Shown piece after piece: positions 24,640 through 33,564 of a stretch of DNA of 64,000 nt (position 1 is the stretch's first letter; every line of letters begins with the position of its first letter). Source of the DNA: Lithospermum erythrorhizon (Eukaryota; Streptophyta; Magnoliopsida; Boraginales; Boraginaceae); NCBI GenBank assembly GCA_019722365.1, contig JADFUC010002090.1:81998-145997 (forward strand), read 5' to 3'. The translations under genes and the position numbers were made by a program. A model generated the notes under the pieces. The model ran no database searches and had not been told where the DNA came from. It saw only the letters and a program-made list of their open reading frames with translations.

Positions 24640-25560
24640 ATTTGGCAGGGGGTGAATGGGTTTTAAGTTCCTATTAACTTTTTGAGTTTTAATCTTAAGA
24701 ATGCGAATTAATACCGCAATGATAATAAAGATTAATGTGGTAGATCTACTGCAAGCTCGAGAAAGATTAGTCAATAATATTAATAATCAAATTGATTGGC
24801 AATAATAAAAGACTACTTGAAAGTAAAGAGCAAGGAAAAGAGAAAACGTCTGGCGATTTTTAGCAACCGGTTCCCTCTTTCGACCGTGAACTCCGACCTC
24901 GAATTTTGGCAAAGATAATCGCACTTGAAGAAATGTTTGAATACACACAAGCAACTTCTCTCAAACCTATTATCAAACACCTAGCCTCCTTAAGTGACTA
25001 GAAATTTCTTGCATTGAGATTCATTTCTGTCGACCTTGATTAGGAACTGACTCTTATTTTCGAGGATTTGATATACTACTCGGCCTAGAATAGCGACACA
25101 TCTTCCTTGAAGTTTTCCTTCCGTCTGATAAATGATTGAGAATTGGAAATATCTGCTTGACTAAGGAAACTCTCTACAAAAGATAATGTTGAATTAAATG
25201 TAGGAGTTATGACTTTTCTTTTTTGTTTGCGATGAATTGAATCTTTCTGAAAGTGGAGTCAAAAACATTTGCAAAAATTGTTTGTGTTTTGAAAAGAAGG
25301 AAACTTTAAATAGTGCACAAAAAATTAAAATTTGAAAAAGTTGCCCAGCATCATTGACACAAAGTCGAGACCGGGGGTCTCGATGAGCCTGATGGATCGA
25401 GCAGCGATCAGCTTCCGTTATGAACCTGTCGAGAGGTCAGATGCCGATCGTCGGGACCTATCGAGACCGAAGTCGAAGCCAATCATGAGGAAGAGCCTGA
25501 AAAGCGTTATACGTTTGAATTGGTGATATACCACATACAAATTGATTAGTGAAATGGTAA
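24640..25560 (-). repeat. Possible 5' LTR/leader of the copia element
   Basis: Read on the minus strand this would be U3 to U5. There is a TCGAGACC-GGG-GGTCTCGA hairpin at 25,365-25,383, a TATA-like CTATTTAAAG near 25,305, then AT-rich transcribed DNA ending at CCCATTCACCCCC near 24,650. The left side of the element carries related hairpins (19,192-19,414). Both supposed LTRs are too diverged for a firm pairing. A 64-codon plus-strand frame over the hairpin (25,332-25,526) is not considered coding. Confidence 0.35.
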
Positions 25561-25639
25561 ATGTCTGACACAGAAAGGGTTTAGCACATACTTGAAATTG
25601 TGTTCTTTGAGGAATATACATGGCGGTGTTGTATAGTTC

Positions 25640-27000
25640 TTCGTTCGATATACATGTTTTCCTTACCTAAAAACGTTCCGTCTGGGTAACAAAACAACGT
25701 CAAATAGTTGTGTCATCGATTCAGTCCATAGGCCATTCGTGCCTCCTTGGTCAATTTAAATTAGTTTATATTCTTACTCGAAGTACATTAAACAAAGTTA
25801 GAAACATCTTTTGACCAAATAAGCCTCGCATATTGTTGACCATGACATGTGCCTTTTATGCTTTTATAATTTCTTTAATCCCTAAATATCTACAAACATT
25901 TGTAAGATTTGTTAGATAGTAAACATATAAAATAGTATGAAAATATAATAAAGTGAAATACTTTCGTAACTTGAAAATCGTCAATTTATCTTTTTGCAGG
26001 ACCTCTATTTAAAACTTCATAAGGCAAATGTATCGGTAGGTGTTCCATTACATCAAAAAACGAAGGTGAAATATCTTCTCCATCTTGCAAATTATCTCGA
26101 CAATAATACATGGTCTCCGCATGCTTCCATTTAGAGTTGTTCTTTGACATATCGCGAAAAATAACGCCTTGCTACATGATGGTTTCCCGTATAGGGAATA
26201 GGCGGGGAGATGAGTGCTACGAGGAAATAACATTTCTTGCTTAATAATATGTACATCATGAATTTTAGCAGTTCACATTTCTTACTAGCGTCTTACAATG
26301 TTTGAGCGTGTCCATCGGGTAATTATAGACTTGTGACCGACGAGCTCTTTCCATTTACCACGGGGTTTAAAGTCCTAAGTTGCTTTTGGTTCTGTTTCCT
26401 CCACCAACATTCCCATATGCAGCTGCGTGCCAGGCAATGAGTACGAATATCCAAGCATTACTTGCGTTCATTGTCTTTAAATGCTTTCAGGGAACATCGT
26501 TCTGGTATGTAATTCATTTTCACGTTGTTAACTTTTCCGTGTGCATCAGTCGTGTTGTGTCGATTTTTTTATGCCGACCGATAACTTCGACTCCCCAAAA
26601 TATGCTCTTTTTTGCACGGTTGTGCTCAACATTATACTTTCTCACAGTGTCCCTGTATTTTGAATATTTACCTTAGTGAACACGTCGAGGATCAAACCAT
26701 GTGGCAATACTGCAAATATATCGGCTACATCAGTAAACCCAGTGCGAAATGCGGATAGGTTCATCCTTTACAAATGCGTTTCTTTTGCATTCTAAAAGAT
26801 GTCTAAACAAAAAAGAAAGGATAGTGAAATTGAAGCCGATAATGTTTGGAGCCTTATACATGGCGGCCTTGAGTCCCGACATGCAATTATTGACCTGAGA
26901 ATGGGTACTACATTTGAAACTTGAAACGGAGAGTCAACTTAATCTTTTTACTTCATAGAAATCATCAAATTATTTTCTCTCCCCATTATTCGGAGTCTGG
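25640..27000 (-). pseudogene. CACTA (En/Spm) TNP2-type transposase remnant
   Basis: The minus strand near 26,275-26,000 gives LKIHDVHIIKQEML and then, with frame changes, CKMEKIF, SFFDVMEHLP and HLPYEVL. These match the conserved DUF4218 region of CACTA transposase proteins, where the block around MEHL and HLPYEA is diagnostic. Upstream, at about 26,760-26,560, fragments such as YPHFALGF and KKSIFWE resemble TNP2 segments that precede it. TNP2 would bind and mobilise elements with CACTA ends. Every block is in a different frame and no CACTA terminal repeats were located, so this is an old fragment. Limits on the right are uncertain. Confidence 0.65.
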
Positions 27001-28950
27001 CGGCTTGATTATGGAAACCCACCGTTGGAAATGTTCTTACTGATATTTGCGACTCGGACTTGGTAACCAAGGCGAGTAGTAATGGATAGCCGTAAATTGA
27101 TTAAATCAAATCCCATACTTGGTGGTTTCAAACTCTAACAAATTCGTAATATGTTTTTACTCCTCATTTGGTTCTTACCCAACTTGATTGTGTTGTTAGA
27201 TTTAGGCGCCCCCAATTCAACGTCGTCTCGCGATGCGTGGCAGGCCATGTGACCGTATGCGTATCTGGTTCTTTGAAACCTACGTTAGCGGATGAATTCC
27301 CTGCTTGCTTCATCATAAACAACTTATAACCTTCGCCGTAAGCTTGACATTAGGGAGCATAAGTATAAGGCGTAATTCTGCATTTAATCAAATAAACAAC
27401 CATTTAATATAAGATTGAAGCTTGTTCAAATTAAAGCACTAATACATAATGCAATCTTACGAGGCGATTTAGATTGGGCTCAATATGATATTAAGTAGTC
27501 GATCACCAATTATTTCTTTTGTGTATGACATCTATTAACAACATGATATTAACAAATCAATACAATAATTGAACATAGCTTTGATATATATTAATAAATA
27601 TATGACAATAAATAATAATTACTATATAATTGGATACTTAAAAAATTAATCAATAATGATGTACCCTTGCACAATAATTGAATAGCAGCCTTTTTTCAAT
27701 CGAAAGGAATGGGCGGCTTGAGCAATGCGAGCTGGCTGTTTTTATAAGCAACTTTGGCGACGGTTTGGCGATGGTCCGTATAAATTATATTTTAATATAA
27801 TAATAGATAATGGTAATAGGTCTTGTTCAGTAATGTAAAGATTGGCGTGTCGATTGGTCAACGGCGATACCGTGTGAGCCAAACATTTTTATGTTGATAT
27901 GACCTCTTATTTTATGCTATATTTCATATTATGATTCACGATTGTTATAGGATATACGATATTTGCAAATAATGTTATAGGTAGTGAATTAGTGGATATG
28001 GATTAGTTAATATGAATGTTAGAGTTCTGAGCTACCAAATACATATTAACGTGTGATAGTTGATAGCGAAGCGATCATTATAATCATCATAAATGTATGT
28101 AATGTAATTTATTGGTATATGTAATTATGATTTTCTTACTTATGTATGATAATATATGTCATCCCCATTTCATATTGTGGTGCCAAGTTGACTTAAAATA
28201 TATAATATATTATAAACAATATCATAATAATTTTTTGGAAAAAAATATAAGTCTTGTATGAATAAGTTCTGACACTTCTACGAATGAAGGACCAATTTTT
28301 GTAAAGAGTTAGAAGCGCGGACCTCATGAAACCGTCTCCATATTTGAGCAAATCCTTGAACCGCTTTGACGGCCTTGACTAGGAATCTGATTCTAATTCA
28401 GCCATCTCATGACTTTGGAAAAGATGATTCTAAGTTGACGCCAAACCGTCGCCATCAAATCGCCTTTGTTGAATGCACCCAAAAAAAAAAGGATAACTTA
28501 ACAACGCACAGTTACATGCGAGTCCAACACAAACAAATCGGCCAGCCTTTGACAACACACATATTTTATCCTAAAACAAATAACAACATATATTATGAAT
28601 AAATAATACAAACTACCAAGCATAACTACAAACTACCCAAATAAAATACTATATTATCTGAAATACAAAATACCAAAGTATCAAAATACTATATTATCTG
28701 AAATACCAGTAATCTGAAATGGATGATAGTCGATTAATATCATCTGAAAGGTAAGTATCGTCTTTGAAATTTGGCTGTCTGCGTAATGAGGTATTACTAT
28801 TATGTCACAGGTCATGGGTTGAGATCTGATGGAAGCGGCGATGTCTTGGCTGGTCGCGTCGTCTCATCATGCCAATAACCCGATGCGTCGTGGGCGCCGT
28901 AGAAAGGAGGCTGGCGGCTAATAATTAAACTCTCCAGGCGGCCCCTTCTT
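27000..28950. other. Unassigned repeat-like DNA with a 24-bp direct repeat
   Basis: No convincing gene. AAAATACTATATTATCTGAA occurs twice, near 28,643 and 28,684, about 40 bases apart. A 78-codon plus-strand frame (28,366-28,602) has no recognised domain. The stretch probably belongs to decayed transposons. Confidence 0.4.
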
Positions 28951-28952
28951 CT

Positions 28953-29300
28953 TTAGCTTCGTATGGCGCTTAGCCTGTAAATCATCGCCAGCATTGGAGC
29001 CTTGCCTGCAACATCGTTGCTGCTTACTTTGGTGACCCGACTCCTCGAGAAAGGGATGTAAACACTATAAACTCCTCTTTGCACCGCTATCCTCCCACTC
29101 ACCGTACTCCTCCTGAGGCTCACCAATCGCATCGGCGGTGGGCGGAGGTGAGGTAGTCTTATGGCAGATCGTCCAGAGCAGAAAAAGTTGCGGCAATACA
29201 ACACGCGAGAACCACACTTGCCCGGCCCGCCACTTGGCATTCGTGGGGTCATGACGACTTCATGAATGCGCAACGGATCCATATCCTTCCACCCCAACAT
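28953..29300 (-). other. 115-codon GC-rich open frame, unassigned
   Basis: This is the longest open frame in the left third after the kinase duplicate is excluded, and its GC content is clearly above its surroundings. The translation is arginine-, proline- and serine-rich (SGGPGKCGSRV near the start, HLRPPPMRLVSLRRS in the middle) with no recognised domain, signal peptide or membrane segment. The raised GC and isolated position suggest a fragment of a transposon gene. Frame openness may simply reflect composition. Confidence 0.2.
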
Positions 29301-29718
29301 CTAAGTAGAAAGCAAGGCTTATCTTGCTCTGTAATTTGAAACAGCATTCATGACAAAATTTCAGATATTTAAAAAATACTTGACAAAGAAAATAAAGTAA
29401 ATATCTTTACAATATGACGTCGACCCGACACGGTCGTAAGCCGCAGTAATCTCTCTGGGTTTCGCGTCATTTGGGCTGTAAGAGACCCGATGGTGAAGCC
29501 TTTTTCTGTTCTTTTTCTCTGAAACATAAATAAAAAACTTAATTAGGATTTCGTAAATATTTAAGATTAAATAAAACAATAGAAAAAATTTGCTTGCATA
29601 ACCAAGTACGACCCGAGGTAAGCATCGAGCTTACTCCCAGCGGATGCGGCATGTAGCCATCGGCGGGCCCGAGCTATGGCAATTATGACTCGCTTGAAAG
29701 ACAACTACAGGTTTCATT

Positions 29719-30368
29719 GTTCCAATTTTGAAGTTCCAATGCCTAGAACTCAATAGTAAGTCTATGAACGCTCAAAAGGCTTTCTAAATAAATAGAAACT
29801 ATAGACACCTTCTGTTTTGCAGAGGTTGCTTCTTTGCGAGCTGAACTATACATATCCATCGTTTGCTTTAGCTCTTGTAAGTCTTTGCATTTCCGAGTTT
29901 TCATCTTCCTAAAAAGTAAATAAGAGACTGAGAACTAATTTATGCTGATCCTTTTAAGCAAATTCATTTCATTGTCGTTCTTGAGGCTTCGGGCCCAGGG
30001 CGCCATTATTAAAGGTAATGCAATTGAGACATTATAAAGATGCAGTTTTCAGAAAGTAGAAATACAATATATCCACCTGTTGACTGATATACATGGAACT
30101 TACCATAGTTTGGGACATAAATGAATTGTTGTTGAGTGAGGATGATGAGAGATCTGAGTAGTCATTGAATCCACTGATTTGATCGAAGATTCATTGATGC
30201 AGAATTTTTCGTATCTAGCTCAGAGAAGCCTGGCCGCTGAAGAGGATCGTCAAAATTATCAGAAAATGTAGGAAATAAGCTATCAACACTTGGTCTTCCA
30301 GATCGACAAATGTTATGTCCGATTCTGGAGCAGTATACTCATGTGGTTTTCCATTAGGGCCTTTTCTG
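29719..30368 (-). pseudogene. Broken duplicate of USP-kinase exons 6 to 8
   Basis: This 650-base block matches 35,237-35,903 at high identity and in the same orientation. It covers the first bases of exon 8, intron 7, all of exon 7, intron 6 and all of exon 6 of the downstream kinase gene. A 2-base deletion in the exon 7 copy and 1- and 3-base deletions in the exon 6 copy destroy the frame, and no kinase-domain sequence is present. Similarity stops within 3 bases of the exon 6 splice acceptor. It is not retro-processed, since introns are kept, so it arose by DNA duplication about 5.5 kb from its parent. Confidence 0.95.
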
Positions 30369-31040
30369 AATTAAAAATATTTAACAATGACGTCGGTAAG
30401 GCGGCGGAAATATATATTTTTTAAATTTATAATTATGTTTTAATAGTTAATATATTAAAATGTAAACTAAGCCAAAAGTAAAAATAATCAATTGCAGACT
30501 GATTCGAAGTCGGGTCCGTTTATATTTTATATTACAATTTATTTTTAAAATTATTCATTAAAACTATAAGCGCGTCTGAATCAACGGCACTACGATTTAA
30601 GCAGTTCGAGGTGATGCTTCTACTTGTAGCGTGGCGGAACCGACTTATATTTGGTGGGTCCTGAGCTCCCAGTCGTCTTTGCTCTATATTCTAGTAGTGT
30701 CATAAAGAACCAGCTTGGAAGATTATTTAATAGAGCGGATGAACGATCCATATCACTGTGAACCAAAAAGCATAACATACATATAATATACTCCTCATCA
30801 GTTAGGCTATCTTGGCTGCAAAATTATGCCTTTTAGTTTCTTAAGAATTTTCTAACACATAAAAATCGATCAGCATACCTGATCATCACTATTCTAAGCT
30901 CACATATAAATGGGATGATCAAATATACCAGGAACATGCATGCATAATAAGAATACGTAATAGTATTATTCAGGTGATGAAAGCTATATACGTATGTATA
31001 ATAGGAAAAAATTAATAATGGTAAGAGAACACTTCCCACC
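30369..31040. other. Spacer without recognised genes
   Basis: A 92-codon minus-strand frame (30,833-31,111) is rich in F, Y, I and L with no family resemblance and no consistent start context; it looks like AT-rich chance coding. No RNA gene was seen. Confidence 0.4.
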
Positions 31041-31044
31041 AGAT

Positions 31045-31142
31045 TTGTACCAAACTTGAACGTTAAGTTTATGATAAAATTAAACTCATATGCTCGTATG
31101 TCTTTTATCAATTTTTTGTACCAAACTGGAATGTTAAGTTTA
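31045..31142 (+). promoter_or_regulatory. 27-bp direct repeat upstream of the peptide gene
   Basis: TTGTACCAAACTTGAACGTT at 31,045 and TTGTACCAAACTGGAATGTT at 31,116 both continue into AAGTTTA. The copies are 71 bases apart and lie 100-200 bases upstream of the peptide gene start. A duplicated cis element is possible, but so is chance duplication. Confidence 0.5.
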
Positions 31143-31176
31143 CACCAACCATGTAGCTAAGTCAAACTGAATGCAT

Positions 31177-31190
31177 CTATATATTTATAT
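31177..31190 (+). promoter_or_regulatory. TATA-like box of the peptide gene
   Basis: CTATATATTTATAT lies 55-68 bases before the ATG at 31,245, a usual plant distance once a short 5' leader is allowed. It is the best TATA match in the 200 bases upstream of the gene. Confidence 0.5.
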
Positions 31191-31244
31191 CCAAATAAAC
31201 AGCAATCAGTTTAGTTTGTTTGCATCAAACATAATACATTAAAG

Positions 31245-31881
31245 ATGAAGCATGTTCTTGGTTCCCTAATGGTCTATGTCGCCGTTATCACCCTCCTCAT
31301 TGTTGCTAACAATTATGTTGTAGCAACCAACAAACTCTCATTTGATGTGAACCCTCCTCAATCTCTAGAATCTGCAGTAGCAAATAAATACGTCACTGTA
31401 ACAGGTAATCAAGAGGTGACTGATTCAATTTCGAGTTTTCCAATGAATCTAAGTAAACCATTACTCCCGGCATCCTATAATAATTTAAATGAGACATTTT
31501 TAATGCAAATTCAAGTTATTACTCCCTCAATTAATAGTTTTTCAATGTAAGGGATATTTATTTTTGCACCAATTTTAATGCAAATCCAACTTACTACACT
31601 CTTATACACTACTTCCATTATCTTGAACTGAATTGATGATATTGTAACTATATGATATTAGAGTGCAATTTCATCCCACTATCTAAGACCGAATTGGTAA
31701 TTACCTCTATACTGTCAGCAAATAATAATAAAACTCCAGTTGAAAAATAATTGAACGAGAAAATAAGTATCTAATTATTTCTGGCACGCATGCAGGGTGT
31801 AACAATGACTGTGACATAGCTTGTTGCTATTGTGATATCAGGAAAAACCCACCTCTGTGCATCCAGTGCTGCCAAGATTGA
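31245..31881 (+). CDS. Secreted cysteine-rich peptide, 81 aa, two exons
   Basis: Exon 1 (31,245-31,404) ends at ACAG|GTAATC and exon 2 (31,796-31,881) starts after TGCAG; joining keeps frame and ends at TGA. Residues 1-27 form a signal peptide (MKHVLGSLM, then a hydrophobic core to YVVA). Residues 28-53 are a variable linker without cysteine. Residues 55-81 hold all eight cysteines, spaced C-x3-C-x3-CC-x-C-x8-C-x2-CC, with the loop CDIRKNPPLC. The PPxC loop between cysteines recalls Bowman-Birk inhibitor reactive loops (C-T-x-S-x-P-P-x-C), but this loop is one residue longer, lacks the T-x-S part and is single-headed, so inhibitor function is unproven. The peptide would be secreted and disulphide-bonded. 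The long frame reading through the intron encodes no cysteine and is not the mature product. A (CA)n(TA)n repeat follows the stop. Confidence 0.75.
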
Positions 31882-31885
31882 CATT

Positions 31886-31915
31886 CACACACACACACAT
31901 ATATATATATATATG
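31886..31915 (+). repeat. (CA)n(TA)n microsatellite
   Basis: About seven CA units run directly into about eight TA units, starting four bases after the stop codon of the cysteine-rich peptide and so in its 3' untranslated region. Confidence 0.95.
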
Positions 31916-32059
31916 CAAATGGTCTAAATGCCTTCAGTACATGATGCATTAGGATTTAGGGTCATATTCTTTCTTTATTTATTTTTTCCTTTCTTATCTT
32001 TAGTATATATAAAGAGTGAAGTGAGGTGTGATTCTCGCGTGTTCATATGTTTATACACG

Positions 32060-32445
32060 CGCGTAAGCTTTTTAAGCTTTTTTAGCTTCGACAATTAATC
32101 TTCGATTATTTAATAAATTACCTGGCGATATTTTTGGATTACCGACTCGGGGATGGGGTGCCTGATTAATAATTCGTGTTTTTTGTTCCTTTTTCATTTT
32201 TTTTTTGTATTATCAGCTAACATAGAAAGCTACGATAAGTGTAACCGATTAACAATAAATTACTGGAAAATAATATTTTTGGCCGGTCCGACTCGGGGAT
32301 AGGGTGCATTCGTGTTTTTTGTTCTTTTTTTTCAATTATCAACTCTTGTGATGCAGCAGAAACTCTATTAACTTTTGTCAGCTTTTCTAGATAATATTTT
32401 TGTCGGTCGACTGGGGGGATAGGGTGCTAGATTAATAATTTGCTA
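32060..32445 (+). repeat. Left array of a ~120-150-bp repeat, three units
   Basis: The signature CGACTCGGGGATGGGGTGC (about 32,142) recurs as CGACTCGGGGATAGGGTGC (about 32,289) and CGACTGGGGGGATAGGGTGC (about 32,407), each preceded by TATTTTTG and followed in two units by ATTAATAATT and in two by CGTGTTTTTTGTTC. Unit spacing is about 147 and 118 bases. The same repeat is found in the opposite orientation at 38,380-39,060 on the other side of the kinase gene. Confidence 0.85.
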
Positions 32446-32458
32446 AAATTGTAAATAA

Positions 32459-32720
32459 TACTCCCTCCGTTTTTTATAGTTGTCGTTTTAGCCATTTATT
32501 ATTTTTATTTTTTATGGTTGTCATTTTAGCATAATAAATAGCTTTTACGTTTTGATATGTCTTTTTTGACTCTTTTCTCTTGATATAAACAACCAACCAA
32601 TAATATTGTTTAAATTGATTGTTATTTTCACGTTTTAATCATTTTTGATTGCTTTCTTTTTTCTTAATCATATTGCAAAAGTCTTTAAGCTTGATAAGCC
32701 CCAAAAAGCATTAGGAGTAC
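32459..32720 (+). mobile_element. Stowaway-type MITE
   Basis: It begins TACTCCCTCCGTTTTT, the classic Stowaway terminal sequence with a TA target site, continues GTTGTCGTTTTAGC as in the element at 49,428, and ends near TAGGAGTA. It has no coding capacity. Such elements are mobilised by Tc1/mariner transposases. The right end is degenerate. Confidence 0.7.
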
Positions 32721-32943
32721 ATTTTTATAGTTCCATTAAGTTAAAGCAACTCTAACTTTAGTGAACCACTTTTATGTCATTAAGTGTAATAATTTGTGTG
32801 ATTACTAATTACCGCGATGGTCATTATTTTGCAACTTCAATCTAGATGAAATCTTGCATCATTTTGAGATTCGCCAAACATGTAAAATACAAACTAATGA
32901 TGGTGATTAAATTTAATCTTTGATGATATTATAGATTAGTAAA

Positions 32944-32976
32944 AGTATTTAGATGAACAATAATTGACGGGCCTCG

Positions 32977-33036
<60 letters not shown>

Positions 33037-33073
33037 CTTGATTAGTCCCGTATTTAGATGAACAATAATTGAC
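32944..33073 (+). repeat. (TA)27 tract between 24-bp direct repeats
   Basis: A perfect TA run spans 32,978-33,032. GTATTTAGATGAACAATAAT occurs on both sides (about 32,945 and 33,050), each followed by TGAC. The tract lies about 500 bases beyond the stop codon of the minus-strand kinase gene. Confidence 0.95.
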
Positions 33074-33564
33074 ATGTCAAAACTACTTCTGAAAATTGAA
33101 CTGAAATTGAGTTGCTCATTAAATAAGTTTTTTCAAAAATACTTCTGATTTTTTCGGTTCGATTCAATTAGCAAATACTAATCTTTCAAAATGTTATCGA
33201 GAAGGCATGGTTTTTAAAAAATACTTATGAAAAACGCACCTAGCATTAAAAATAAAAAAATAAAATTTAGAAACAATGAAGATAGCCAAAGGAGTAGGGT
33301 TTCTCTTGCATAAACTTGAAATTTATGGGCAAGTTTAGAGGGTTGGTTAGATAACATTGAATTAGCCGGGCTAAATGACAAATCAGTAATATTTGAGAGT
33401 ACTCATGTATAGCTTCAAAATCTTGTTTTGCTGTTATTACTCTTTCTCTGAATTTTCATAGTGATCATTTTGTAAGTTGTTGTGTAGCTGAACTCATCCT
33501 GAACAAAACCATTGAATAGCATATTACTTCATAGTAAAAACAGATAATGCAAGTAAATTTTAAA

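Noticed and set aside
30833..31111. 92-codon minus-strand hydrophobic frame
   Set aside because: Composition-driven, no domain, and it overlaps the direct repeat upstream of the peptide gene.
31245..31550. Unspliced 101-codon reading of the peptide gene
   Set aside because: It reads through a good donor into AT-rich intron; splicing to 31,796 gives a coherent cysteine-rich C terminus.
31796..31881. Firm assignment of the peptide as a Bowman-Birk inhibitor
   Set aside because: Loop length and cysteine spacing differ from the family, so only resemblance is claimed.
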